Below are positions 16,058 to 24,770 of a DNA stretch of 64,000 bases, piece by piece. The stretch lies in assembly GCA_965214795.1 (NCBI GenBank), contig OZ243976.1, positions 2,108,001 through 2,172,000 on the forward strand, in the 5' to 3' direction. The first letter of the stretch is position 1, and the number at the start of each line of letters is the position of its first letter. The notes under the pieces were generated by a model that was not told where the DNA came from, did not search any database, and worked only from the letters and a program-made list of their open reading frames with translations. The DNA is from JAJDXW01 sp965214795 (GTDB lineage Bacteria; Pseudomonadota; Gammaproteobacteria; HK1). The translations under genes and the position numbers were made by a program.

Positions 16058-16999
16058 ATGCCGCGCTACGTCGTGCGCAGGCTCCTCCTGATGTGCGTCA
16101 CGGTGATCGGTCTCGTCACCGTGGTGTTCTTTCTGCTGCGGGCAATCCCCGGCGACCCCGCGACCTACATGCTGGGCGACTATGCCACCGAGGAATCGGT
16201 GGCGGCGCTCAAGAAGGAGCTCGGGCTCGACCGTCCGGTGTACGAGCAGTACGCGGGCTTCGTGGCGCGGGCGCTCACCGGTGACCTCGGCAATTCCGTG
16301 GTCACCGGGCAGCCGGCCTTCGCCGAGGTGCTGTCGAGCCTCCCCTGGTCGGCGGCGCTGGCGGTCGGCGGCATCGTCATCGCGGTGCTCGCCGGCGTCC
16401 CGCTCGGCGTGATCTCCGCCGTCCGCCAGGGCACCTTCGCGGACCTCTTCGTGATGCTGGGCGCCCTGGTGGGGATCTCCTTCCCCGTCTTCTGGGTGGG
16501 ACTCGTGTGCATTCTGCTGCTCGCCCATGAGGTAAGGTTGTTCCCGGCCCTCGGGGCGTCGTCCTCCGAGAACCTGCTCACCCAGCTCCATCACTTGGCG
16601 CTGCCGGCGCTGGTGCTCGGCTTCTCGGTGGCCGCGTACATCGCGCGCCTCACCCGGTCCGCCATGCTGGAGGTGCTGGGTCAGGACTACGTGCGGGTGG
16701 CCCGGGCAATGGGGGTCTCGGAGCGGCGGATCGTGTATTGGCTCGCGCTGCGAAACGCCCTCATTCCGGTGCTTGCGGTGATCGGGGTCACCTTTGCCTG
16801 GTCGCTCGGAAGCGCGATCCTCGTCGAAGCGGTGTTCAGCCGGCCGGGCCTCGGCTCCATGATCCTCAAGGCGGTCTTCGCCCGCGACTACCAGCTCGTG
16901 CAGGCGGGGGTGCTCGTGCTCGCCGGTGCGGTGGTCGTGGTGAACACGACTCTGGACGTGGTCTACGGCCTGGTCGATCCCCGGGTCAGCGTGTCGTGA
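16058..16999 (+). CDS. dppB: ABC transporter permease, DppB/OppB type
   Basis: 313 residues with six predicted membrane helices. The N-terminal RRLLLMCVTVIGLVTVVFFL helix and GDPATYM are typical of DppB; the EAA loop that contacts the ATPase reads YVRVARAMGVSERRI. Start ATG 16058. Its stop overlaps the next permease start (GTGA at 16996-16999). With DppC it forms the inner-membrane channel. Substrate is unknown; the neighbouring amidase suggests a nitrogenous amide rather than only peptides. Confidence 0.92.
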   Translation: MPRYVVRRLLLMCVTVIGLVTVVFFLLRAIPGDPATYMLGDYATEESVAALKKELGLDRPVYEQYAGFVARALTGDLGNSVVTGQPAFAEVLSSLPWSAALAVGGIVIAVLAGVPLGVISAVRQGTFADLFVMLGALVGISFPVFWVGLVCILLLAHEVRLFPALGASSSENLLTQLHHLALPALVLGFSVAAYIARLTRSAMLEVLGQDYVRVARAMGVSERRIVYWLALRNALIPVLAVIGVTFAWSLGSAILVEAVFSRPGLGSMILKAVFARDYQLVQAGVLVLAGAVVVVNTTLDVVYGLVDPRVSVS

Positions 17000-17898
17000 G
17001 CGCGGCCTCTCGCGCCGCCCCGCCCACCCGCCGAGCGAGCCGCGAACGGCGCCGGGCGATCCTGCGCTACCTCCGCCATCCCGGCTTCTGCACCGGCGCG
17101 GTGATCCTGCTGGCGCTCGGCTGCGTCGCCCTCGCCGCGCCGCAGCTCGCGCCCCATCCCCCGACCGAAGCCGATCTCATGCGCACCCTGGAGCACCCGT
17201 CCGCGGCGCACCTGCTCGGCACCGATCAATACGGGCGCGACGTGCTGTCGCGGCTCATCTGGGGCGCCCGTATCTCGATCTACGTCGCTCTCTCGGTGGT
17301 CGTGCTGTCGCTCACCTTCGGATCGCTCCTCGGTGCGGTCGCCGGCTACTCGGGGGGTTGGCTGGACCGTTTCCTCATGGTGGGCAACGACATTCTGCTC
17401 GCGTTCCCCGGGTTCCTCCTCGCGCTCGCGCTGGTGGCGGCGCGGGGCTCGTCGCTCGAGAACGTGATCCTCGCCGTCGCGATCGCCTATACCCCACGGG
17501 TGGCGGCGGTCATGCGCTCGGTGGTCCTCACCATCCGGCCGCGTCCGTTCATCGAGGCCTCCCGGGCAATCGGCATGGCATCGTTCCGGGTGCTGTGGCG
17601 GCACGTGCTCCCGAACAGCCTCCCGCCCGTCATTGTCGTCACCACCGTCAGCGCCGCGACCGCGATTCTCGCCGAAGCGGGGCTCAGCTTCCTCGGGCTC
17701 GGGGTTCAGCCGCCGACCGCCACCTGGGGCAACGTGATCTCGGACGGGCAGGGCTACATCATCTCGAACCCCCTCATCTCGGTGTCCGCCGGCCTGTGCA
17801 TCGCGATCACCGTGATCGCGCTCAATCTGCTCGGCGACGGGCTCCGCGACACCCTCGATCCGCAGATGCGCCGCCATACGAGCACCCGGATGCTATGA
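16996..17898 (+). CDS. dppC: ABC transporter permease, DppC/OppC type
   Basis: 300 residues from GTG 16996, overlapping dppB by four bases. An N-terminal basic segment is followed by a membrane helix, the DppC-specific HLLGTDQYGRDVLSRLIWG motif, further helices, and an EAA loop PFIEASRAIGMASFRVLWRH. Its stop codon overlaps the next gene's ATG (ATGA at 17895-17898), so the operon is translationally coupled throughout. Confidence 0.92.
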   Translation: MSAASRAAPPTRRASRERRRAILRYLRHPGFCTGAVILLALGCVALAAPQLAPHPPTEADLMRTLEHPSAAHLLGTDQYGRDVLSRLIWGARISIYVALSVVVLSLTFGSLLGAVAGYSGGWLDRFLMVGNDILLAFPGFLLALALVAARGSSLENVILAVAIAYTPRVAAVMRSVVLTIRPRPFIEASRAIGMASFRVLWRHVLPNSLPPVIVVTTVSAATAILAEAGLSFLGLGVQPPTATWGNVISDGQGYIISNPLISVSAGLCIAITVIALNLLGDGLRDTLDPQMRRHTSTRML

Positions 17899-19031
17899 AC
17901 GCTCCGGGACGGGATGCCGGCGCCACGGTGGGGGCCGGAGCCGCGGCGCACTCGGAGGTGCGGAGATCCGCCCCGCCCCCGCCCGCGCCCGCGGCGGATC
18001 CGGTATTGCAGGTGAGGCGGCTGCGAACCGTGTTCCCCGGCGAGGAGGGGATGACCACGGTGGTCGACGGGGTGAGCCTGGAGGTGAGGCGAGGCGAGAC
18101 ACTGGCGGTGGTGGGCGAGTCGGGCTCCGGGAAGACCATGACCTTCCTTTCGGTGCTGGGGCTCCTGCCCCCGGGCGGCCGGGTCACGGACGGGGAGGTG
18201 TGGTTCGACGGCCAGGACCTTACGCAGCTCGGCCCCGCCGCCATGCGCGCGATCCGGGGCGCGCGGCTGGCGATGGTGTTCCAGGACCCCCTCACGTCTC
18301 TCAACCCCGTGTTCACGGTCGGAGACCAGTTGGCCACCGTGATCCGGGCCCACGTCTCCATCGGAAAGGCCGATGCGAGGGCGCAAGCCATCGAATTGCT
18401 CGAGCGGGTCCAGATCCCGCACGCCGAGGAGCGGGTCGACGCCTATCCGCACCAGCTCTCGGGGGGCATGCGCCAGCGGGTGCTCATCGCCATGGCCATC
18501 GCGTTCGGCCCGAAGGTCCTGATCGCGGATGAGCCGACCACCGCCCTCGACGTCACCGTGCAGGCCCAGATCCTGGAACTGCTCGAGGAGCTTCAGGCGG
18601 ATCTGGGGATGGGCATGGTCCTCATCAGCCACGATCTCGGCCTCGTCGCGACCCACTCGGATCGGGTCGCCGTGATGTACGCCGGACGGGTGGTCGAGAC
18701 CTCGCCCGCATCGAGGGGGTTCGCGCGGTCGAGGCACCCTTATACGCGTTCGCTCTACCGCAGCATTCCACGGCTGGACACGGAGCCGGAGAGCAGGCTC
18801 AGCGCCATCGAGGGCCAGCCACCCGACCTCGCCCGGCTTCCCGAGGGTTGCGCCTTTGAGCCGCGCTGCTTCCTCGGGCGGGGGCGCGACGACTGCCGGC
18901 GCCTTCGCCCCGCCCTGGAGCCGGCAGGCGAGGACGGATCGTTCAGCGCGTGTCCGCATTGGCGGCGGTTGCCCATGGAGCCGGAGGGCCATGGCACCGC
19001 GCCCGGAGCGGCCGAACGCAGGCTTGCGTGA
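17895..19031 (+). CDS. dppD: ABC transporter ATP-binding protein, DppD/OppD type
   Basis: 378 residues from ATG 17895. Walker A GESGSGKT is at 74-81, the ABC signature LSGGMRQRV and Walker B VLIADEPTTALD follow, then the switch histidine LISHDLGL. The C-terminus has the oligopeptide-transporter extension with cysteines (CAFEPRC, CPHW) that in many family members bind an iron-sulfur cluster. The first ~35 residues are low-complexity Ala/Pro. It pairs with DppF encoded next with a GTGA overlap. Confidence 0.93.
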   Translation: MNAPGRDAGATVGAGAAAHSEVRRSAPPPPAPAADPVLQVRRLRTVFPGEEGMTTVVDGVSLEVRRGETLAVVGESGSGKTMTFLSVLGLLPPGGRVTDGEVWFDGQDLTQLGPAAMRAIRGARLAMVFQDPLTSLNPVFTVGDQLATVIRAHVSIGKADARAQAIELLERVQIPHAEERVDAYPHQLSGGMRQRVLIAMAIAFGPKVLIADEPTTALDVTVQAQILELLEELQADLGMGMVLISHDLGLVATHSDRVAVMYAGRVVETSPASRGFARSRHPYTRSLYRSIPRLDTEPESRLSAIEGQPPDLARLPEGCAFEPRCFLGRGRDDCRRLRPALEPAGEDGSFSACPHWRRLPMEPEGHGTAPGAAERRLA

Positions 19032-20155
19032 ATTCCCCCGACCGATTGCCGGGCGACCCCGCGCCGTTGCTGGAAGTGCGCGATCTCCGAAAGGTGTTCG
19101 ACTCGGGCGGATGGCTCGCGGGCGGGCGGAGGTTCCGGGTCCACGCGGTGGACACGGTGTCGTTCATCCTTCGGTCCGGCGAGACCCTGGGACTGGTGGG
19201 CGAGACCGGCAGCGGGAAGAGCACCGTCGGACGCCTCGTGCTTCGCCTCGTCGAGCCGACGGCCGGCCGGATCCGGCTCGACGGCGAGGACCTGACCGCG
19301 CTATCGAAGCGCGAGATGAGGCGCCGGCGCCGCGAGGTGCAGATGGTGTTCCAGGATCCGTACGGCTCCCTCGACCCGAGGATGAAGGTGGGTGCCCTGG
19401 TGGCCGAGCCGATGGTGGTGCATGGAACCTGGCGGGAAGCGAGGCGCGAGCGGGTGGTCGAGGTAATCCACAAGGTGGGCTTGCAGGAGGACCATCTGGA
19501 GCGCTATCCGCACGAGTTCTCGGGCGGGCAGCGGCAACGGATCGGCATTGCACGCGCAATGACGCTCCAGCCCCGGGTGCTCGTGCTGGACGAGCCGGTA
19601 TCCGCCCTCGACGTATCCATACAGGCACAAATCATCAACTTGCTGCGCGACCTGCAGCGCGAATCCGGCATGGGCTTCCTGTTCATCGCCCACGACCTTG
19701 CCGTGGTGCGCCACGTAAGCGACCGGGTAGCCGTGATGTACCTCGGGCGCATCGTGGAGATCGGCCCGCGCGACGCCATCTATCGCGCTCCGGCCCATCC
19801 GTACACGCTGTCCCTCCTTTCTGCCGTTCCGGTCCCGGACGCCTCGGGGGCGCCGCGGGCCCGCAACCGGACCCGCAACCGGGTCGTGCTCCACGGAGAG
19901 ATCGGGTCGGCGACTCGATTCCCCGATGGGTGCCGGTTCCATCCGCGCTGTTACCTTGCGCGGCTCAAGGCCCGCGAGGGCGGGGTGCCGGCCACCGAAC
20001 GCGACGGAGAACACCTCCCGGAGGTCTGCGTAGGCCAGGATCCCGAGACGGTCGAGCTTGCGCCAGGCCACGAGGTGGCGTGTCACTTCCCGGAGGGGGT
20101 CGGCGGCCGGTCCGAGGTGGCGGAGCGGGCGATGGGCTTCGCGTCCCGCGGTTGA
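19028..20155 (+). CDS. dppF: ABC transporter ATP-binding protein, DppF/OppF type
   Basis: 375 residues from GTG 19028. Walker A GETGSGKS at 58-65, signature FSGGQRQRIGIARA, Walker B VLVLDEPVSALD and switch region LFIAHDLAVV are intact. The C-terminal oligopeptide extension (CRFHPRCYLARLKA, VACHFPEG) is present. It closes the dppBCDF operon; no following gene on this strand until the caspase-like gene at 20717. Confidence 0.93.
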   Translation: MNSPDRLPGDPAPLLEVRDLRKVFDSGGWLAGGRRFRVHAVDTVSFILRSGETLGLVGETGSGKSTVGRLVLRLVEPTAGRIRLDGEDLTALSKREMRRRRREVQMVFQDPYGSLDPRMKVGALVAEPMVVHGTWREARRERVVEVIHKVGLQEDHLERYPHEFSGGQRQRIGIARAMTLQPRVLVLDEPVSALDVSIQAQIINLLRDLQRESGMGFLFIAHDLAVVRHVSDRVAVMYLGRIVEIGPRDAIYRAPAHPYTLSLLSAVPVPDASGAPRARNRTRNRVVLHGEIGSATRFPDGCRFHPRCYLARLKAREGGVPATERDGEHLPEVCVGQDPETVELAPGHEVACHFPEGVGGRSEVAERAMGFASRG

Positions 20156-20309
20156 CGGCAGGCCGGCGGCCCTGGGGCCGGCGATTTCGCGCGGCCGTCG
20201 GACGGCGGGTCGATTGCACCAACCCGACGAGCTTCGCCACAATGGCGAAAACTTCCATAGTGATGGGCCGGGACCGCAAGAGTGCGTGCGCCGTCGAAGC
20301 GGCATGCGT

Positions 20310-20466
20310 GAGCACGATGATTGCGCGGCGCAGGTTTGCCGCGGTGTGATCCGATTGCGTCATGGCCATGCCGGCGCGACTCCGTTCCCGTATCCGGGGG
20401 GCGCGAAAGCGAGCCTGTCGGGATGGTCCGCGCCGGTGAGGGGGTTGCAGGCGCTCATTCTGACCC
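20310..20466 (-). pseudogene. Duplicated fragment of the MFS transporter gene 5' end (copy 2)
   Basis: This segment matches 10746-10902 at over 90 percent. On the minus strand it encodes MTQSDHTAANLRRAIIVL, the first residues of the MFS transporter, then leaves homology. It is a dead fragment of gene plus promoter region placed about 250 bp upstream of the first caspase-like gene, in a 560-bp gap that otherwise holds only the promoter at 20546 and a short hairpin TTCGCCA/TGGCGAA near 20234. Confidence 0.85.
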
Positions 20467-20545
20467 GGAACCTGGACTCGCCCCCGGCGCGCGGCGCAAT
20501 CGGAACCGGCCAGCCGGCCGACCGGGCCGGGCACCCGGCCGCTGG

Positions 20546-20574
20546 TTGACAAGCCCTCTCGCGTGTATGCAGAT
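20546..20574 (+). promoter_or_regulatory. Promoter of caspase-FGE gene 1
   Basis: TTGACA at 20546-20551 is followed after 17 bases by GCAGAT. The corresponding site before genes 2, 3 and 4 is TTGACA-17-TGAGAT in the same surrounding sequence, so this copy has a weakened -10 box. The 5' leader to the ATG is about 140 bases. Confidence 0.5.
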
Positions 20575-20716
20575 TGATCGGCGGAGGGGGTCGAGGGCAG
20601 TTTCGAGAATGGGCCTCCGATCCTTCCATTGTTCCCGAGACGCTGCCGTCCCGTGCGGGCAGCGGGCGGGGCGGGGCCGCGGCTCGGCCGCGTCCGGCGA
20701 CGACGAGGAGAGGACC

Positions 20717-23185
20717 ATGCCGAAGGCGAGATACGCACCGACCCTGTACCTGCTGCTCGCGGTTCTGGTCTTCACCGGCATCCTGTCTCCAGCCCGGACG
20801 GCGCTCGCCGACCGGTACGGGGTCGCGGTGATCGTCGGCAACCAGGACTACCGGAACGAGCGGGTTCCCGATGTCGCCTTCGCCCACCGCGACGCGGAGG
20901 CGTTCAAGCGCTACGTGATCGAGGTGCTGGGATTCGCTCCGAACCGGGTCTTTGACCTCCGCGATGCCACCCAGGCAAAGATGTTCACCTGGTTCGGCAA
21001 CCGCGACACCCACGAGGGCCGGCTGTGGCGCTACCTGCATCCGCGGCACGGCTCGGACGTGGTGGTGTTCTATTCCGGTCATGGGGTGCCGGGGCTGAAG
21101 GACAAGCGGGGCTACCTGCTTCCCACGGACGCCGACCCGGACACGCCCGAGATCAACGGTTACCCGATCGATCTCCTCTATGCGAACCTGGGCAAGCTCC
21201 GGGAGACGAAATCGGTGCGGGTGTTCCTGGACGCCTGCTTCTCGGGCGAGAGCGGCGGCGGGGGGATGCTGATTCGCTCTGCCTCACCGGTGTTCGTGAA
21301 GCCGGAGCTGCCGGGGGTTTCGGGCGAGAAGCTGACCGTTCTCACGGCGGCGTCGGGCGGGGAAGCGGCATCGTGGGACGAGCAGGCGAAGCACGGGATG
21401 TTCACGCACCATCTGCTCGATGCGCTCTACGGCAAGGGTGACTTCGACGGCGACGGTCAGGTGACCGCGACGGAGGCGAAGACGTACCTCGACGACACGA
21501 TGACCATCGCCGCCCGCGAGGCGTTCGGCCGTCACCAGAACGCGAGCCTCAACGGGGTAGCCGGTGCGGTGCTGGCTCGGGCGGGGGACGGCGGTGTGTT
21601 TCCGATACGCCCGGAGCTTGGGGACGCGACGTGCGATCCGAAGAACGCGACCCAGCGTGACAAGGATATGCTTGGACTGGACAAGGCGTTCGAGGCGAAG
21701 GACTACTCCGAGGTGCTGACTTTCATCAGCAAGCTCGAAGAGATCGGCTGCGTTCTGCCACCTCGGGTCGACTATTATCGTGGCGAGGCCGAATTTCACG
21801 CCGAGCGTTACGGCGAGGCCGTTCGGTCGTTGGAACGGTACGTGGAGAAAGCCGGCCCGGAGGGGCGCCACTATCGGAGATCGGAGGAGCTCCTGCGGAT
21901 ATTGGACGGGGACGATACGTGCGATCCGAAGAACGCGACCCAGCGTGACAAGTATATGCTTGGACTGGACAAGGCGTTGGAGGCGAAGGACTACTCCAAG
22001 GTGCTGACTTTCATCAGCAAGCTCGAAGAGATCGGTTGCGTTCTGCCACCTCGGTTCGACTATTATCGTGGCGAGGCCGAATTTCACGCCGAGCGTTACG
22101 GCGAGGCCGTTCGGTCGTTGGATCGGTACGTGAAGAAAGCCGGCCGGGAGGGGCGCCACTATCGGAGCTCGCTGGAGCTCCTGCTGATATTGGAAGAAAG
22201 GGACGATACGGCCTATGCGCAGGCGAAGTCCGTGGGCACGGCCGCTGCGTATGGGGAGTACCTGTCGTCCCATCCCGACGGGCGACACGCGGCCGAGGCG
22301 CGGCAACGGCAGAAGGTGGCCGCGGCGGATGAGGAGCGGGAGCGTAAGAGACCAGGTCGTCGGTTCCGCGATTGTACCGATTGTCCGGAGATGGTGGTGG
22401 TACCCGCGGGCTCGTTCGACATGGGTTCTCCGGAGTCGGAGACGGGGCGAGACGATGATGAAGGCCCGGTGCATCGGGTGAGGCTATCGGAGCCGTTTGC
22501 GGTTGGGGTATACGAGGTGACGCGAGGAGAGTGGAGTCGATTCGTGTCGGGGACGGGGTATAGTTCAGGCGATTCGTGTTGGACATATAAGAGCGATGAA
22601 TGGAAGAATCGTTCGGGTCGTGGTTGGCGTAGTCCTGGCTTCAGTCAGAGCGATGGCCATCCGGTGGTGTGCGTAAGCTGGAAGGATGCGCAGGCCTACG
22701 TAGGGTGGTTGTCGCGAGAGACGGGCAAGGGCTATCGTCTGTTGAGCGAGTCGGAGTGGGAGTACGTTGCGCGAGCAGGGACGCGCACGTCGCGTTACTG
22801 GGGGGGAAGCGAGGGCGGGCAGTGTTCCAATGCAAACGGGGCGGACGGTTCCGTGAAGAGGCGTTATAGCAGCCGGACGGTCGCATCGTGCGATGACGGC
22901 CACGTGCATACGTCGCCGGTAGGGAGCTACAAGAAGAACCAATATGGATTGCACGATGTGTTGGGGAACGTGTGGGAGTGGGTGGAAGATTGCTGGAATG
23001 ATAGCTATCGAGGAGCGCCTGCTGATGGGAGTGCGTGGGAGTCTGGGGAATGTGGTAAGCGTGTGATGCGTGGCGGCATGTGGTTCGACGGCCCAAGGTA
23101 TCTGCGCTCCGCCTCTCGCAACAAGTTCTCCACCGGCGACCGGGGCGTCTATGCCGGTTTCCGAGTTGCCAGGACGTTGGATTGA
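20717..23185 (+). CDS. Secreted caspase-like peptidase with repeat region and C-terminal FGE/C-lectin domain, DGR-type target 1
   Basis: 822 residues from ATG 20717 (GGAGAGG just upstream; gene 2 uses GTG at the same codon). Residues 1-31 are a signal peptide ending ALA. Residues ~32-290 are a caspase-like (C14) domain with catalytic His122 (FYSGHGVPG) and Cys174 (LDACFSGE). From ~residue 306 two 96-residue TPR-like repeats (DKxMLGLDKAxEAKDYSxVL) follow. Residues ~558-822 are a formylglycine-generating-enzyme-sulfatase domain, a C-lectin-type fold (MVVVPAGSFDMGSP, NVWEWVEDCW, GFRVARTLD). The last ~40 codons differ from the two paralogues mainly at first and second codon positions, the mark of DGR mutagenesis. 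Likely role: an exported or surface protein coupling ligand recognition by a diversifiable domain to proteolysis; this is inference. An Avd-like gene follows. Confidence 0.88.
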   Translation: MPKARYAPTLYLLLAVLVFTGILSPARTALADRYGVAVIVGNQDYRNERVPDVAFAHRDAEAFKRYVIEVLGFAPNRVFDLRDATQAKMFTWFGNRDTHEGRLWRYLHPRHGSDVVVFYSGHGVPGLKDKRGYLLPTDADPDTPEINGYPIDLLYANLGKLRETKSVRVFLDACFSGESGGGGMLIRSASPVFVKPELPGVSGEKLTVLTAASGGEAASWDEQAKHGMFTHHLLDALYGKGDFDGDGQVTATEAKTYLDDTMTIAAREAFGRHQNASLNGVAGAVLARAGDGGVFPIRPELGDATCDPKNATQRDKDMLGLDKAFEAKDYSEVLTFISKLEEIGCVLPPRVDYYRGEAEFHAERYGEAVRSLERYVEKAGPEGRHYRRSEELLRILDGDDTCDPKNATQRDKYMLGLDKALEAKDYSKVLTFISKLEEIGCVLPPRFDYYRGEAEFHAERYGEAVRSLDRYVKKAGREGRHYRSSLELLLILEERDDTAYAQAKSVGTAAAYGEYLSSHPDGRHAAEARQRQKVAAADEERERKRPGRRFRDCTDCPEMVVVPAGSFDMGSPESETGRDDDEGPVHRVRLSEPFAVGVYEVTRGEWSRFVSGTGYSSGDSCWTYKSDEWKNRSGRGWRSPGFSQSDGHPVVCVSWKDAQAYVGWLSRETGKGYRLLSESEWEYVARAGTRTSRYWGGSEGGQCSNANGADGSVKRRYSSRTVASCDDGHVHTSPVGSYKKNQYGLHDVLGNVWEWVEDCWNDSYRGAPADGSAWESGECGKRVMRGGMWFDGPRYLRSASRNKFSTGDRGVYAGFRVARTLD
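23060..23185 (+). other. Variable region 1 (DGR-type) at the 3' end of caspase-FGE gene 1
   Basis: The final 42 codons, aligned without gaps to 49381-49506 and 52303-52428, keep an invariant frame (CGTGTG..., CGTGGCGGC, TGG, CTGCG, TCCGCC, CGG, TTCCG, GTTGCCAGGACGTTGGAT) while about 18 codons change, nearly all at positions 1 and 2. This is what adenine-directed mutagenesis of AAY codons in a template repeat produces. Confidence 0.75.
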
Positions 23186-23215
23186 TTCTTGCCTCTTAGC
23201 CTCTTGGGTGGGGGT

Positions 23216-23236
23216 CCAGGGGGCGGAGCCCCCTGG
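23216..23236 (+). terminator. Conserved hairpin downstream of variable region 1
   Basis: CCAGGGGGC-GGA-GCCCCCTGG forms a perfect 9-bp stem 30 bases after the stop. The same element follows variable regions 2 and 3. It could terminate transcription, but a stem-loop at this position is also a known feature of DGR variable-region ends. Confidence 0.65.
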
Positions 23237-23403
23237 CCGCTCAGGTTGTCGCCCGGTGTTCGCTACGGACTACCCGTGCAAGGGACGGGGGGTCGTCTGG
23301 CCGCTGAGCGATTGCGGGCGCTGTCGTCGTCTCCCGACGAAAGCGGCCCGGAGTACCCGACCCTCGTTTGCGCCCGCGGAGCCATCCGTCGAGGTCCCAC
23401 GAG

Positions 23404-23568
23404 ATGACCGGCGGCACGGAACGCCGCACCGGTCCGGCGCTCGAGGCGATGTATCAGCTCGTGCGGTGGCTCATTCCGACCCTGGACCGATTCCCGCGCC
23501 GGCAGAAATTTCTGCTTGGCGATCGCATTCAGACCACAGCCGTTGTTGCATCGCACGCAATTCCGTAA
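23404..23568 (+). pseudogene. Avd-like (DGR accessory) gene, truncated by mobile-element insertion
   Basis: Starts MTGGTERRTGPALEAMYQLV and matches the gene at 49733 through FPRRQKFLLGDRIQTT, then loses homology near 23544 where foreign sequence begins; the frame closes at 23568. The FPRxxKFxLGDRI motif is the hallmark of the four-helix-bundle Avd-like proteins that accompany DGR reverse transcriptases. Only helices one and two remain. Confidence 0.7.
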
Positions 23569-23685
23569 GGGATTTGTCGGTTTATTTCTGATCGGCCGCG
23601 GGCTGATTTCTCACATTGCCCCCCATTGTCGGAGAGCGGTGCCAGCGCGGGCCGAGCGCCCGCGTTTGCCCGGCGGTCGCGGTGG

Positions 23686-23973
23686 TCACGGTGCTCGAGG
23701 TGACGGTGAGTTCACCCGCGCGCCGGTGTTCGTTGCGCGGGCGCGCGGGTAGGAGCGGCGGGTGATGGCGCACGTCACGTCGGCGGCGTCGAACCGGTCG
23801 AGCGGTCGGTCCTGGCACGAGCGTCCGCTGTCGCGGCGTTCGTGGTAGGAGCGGCGGACCTGAGCGAAGTATTGACCGTCGAAGGCGAAGGGGAGGTCGT
23901 TGAGGAGTTCGCACAGAGGAGCGGGGGCCTGGTCGCTGATGTCGTGGTGCACGAAGAGGCAAGACCGGTTCAC
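23686..23973 (-). CDS. Small ORF coupled to the ExeA-like ATPase gene
   Basis: 95 residues from GTG 23973, overlapping the ATPase stop by four bases (GTGA). Begins VNRSCLFVHHDISDQAPAPL and contains no domain I recognise; the C-terminal half is Arg/Thr-rich. Position and coupling suggest the last gene of the ExeA-type insertion element. Coding status is uncertain. Confidence 0.4.
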   Translation of the reverse strand: MNRSCLFVHHDISDQAPAPLCELLNDLPFAFDGQYFAQVRRSYHERRDSGRSCQDRPLDRFDAADVTCAITRRSYPRARATNTGARVNSPSPRAP

Positions 23974-24770
23974 AACCGCAACTCCGCGACGGCGTGCTCG
24001 AGGTGCACGGCGGTGACGGTGCGCTCGCCTTTTGCGGCGGCGGCGGTCAGGGCGTAGTGGGCGATTCGATTGATGAGCCGGGGCAATCCGCGTGCGCTCT
24101 GCGCCAGCGCCTCGACGGCGGGGGGTTCGAACAGGGGGAGTTCGCAGCCGGCGAGACGCAGGCGGTGGGTGAGGTAGGCGTGGAGTTCCTCGCGGTCGAT
24201 GCCGGCGAGGTGGTGGCGTACGACGAGGCGCTGGGAGAGCGATTCGTGCACGGCCATGGCGAGACGGCGGCGTAGCTCGGTGAGTCCGACGAGCAGCAGG
24301 CACAGGCGGTTCTCGCTGTCCATGGAGAAGTTGGTCAGCAAGCGAAGATCTTCGAGCACGTCGTTGCGCAGGTGCTGCGCTTCGTCGATGATGAGCACGG
24401 GCAGTTGCTTGGCCTCGCACACCAGTCGGGTGATCTCGGCGCGGATGGCGCGGTAGGCGGTGGCGCGCGAGCGCTCGGTGGGAAGCCCCAGTTCCCAGGC
24501 GATGGATTTGTACATGTCGAGGACGTTTCCGGTAGTCAGGCAGACGTAGCCCACCCGATACAGGCCCGGATGCAGTGCGGCGGCGACGTGGCGGCATACG
24601 GTGGTTTTGCCCGAGCCGACCTCGCCGGTCATCAGGCCGATGCCCTTGAGTTCGATGAGGTGATGGAGCCGGGCCTTGGCCTCGCGGCGCGAGTTCGACT
24701 CGAACAGTTCGTCGGTGTGGGCCGGGGTTTCGAAGGGGAGCCGGGTCAGCGCGAAGTGACGCAGGTACAT
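23970..24770 (-). CDS. ExeA/TniB-like AAA ATPase of an insertion element
   Basis: 266 residues from ATG 24770, with AAGGAG upstream. Walker A GEVGSGKT is at 49-56 and Walker B VLIIDEAQHL at 125-134; the opening MYLRHFALTRLPFETPAH is typical of the ExeA-like ATPases encoded beside DDE integrases, which act as target-selection or regulator ATPases like TniB or MuB. Its start overlaps the transposase stop (TGATG). The element copy is incomplete because only the 3' end of its transposase remains. Confidence 0.88.
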   Translation of the reverse strand: MYLRHFALTRLPFETPAHTDELFESNSRREAKARLHHLIELKGIGLMTGEVGSGKTTVCRHVAAALHPGLYRVGYVCLTTGNVLDMYKSIAWELGLPTERSRATAYRAIRAEITRLVCEAKQLPVLIIDEAQHLRNDVLEDLRLLTNFSMDSENRLCLLLVGLTELRRRLAMAVHESLSQRLVVRHHLAGIDREELHAYLTHRLRLAGCELPLFEPPAVEALAQSARGLPRLINRIAHYALTAAAAKGERTVTAVHLEHAVAELRL

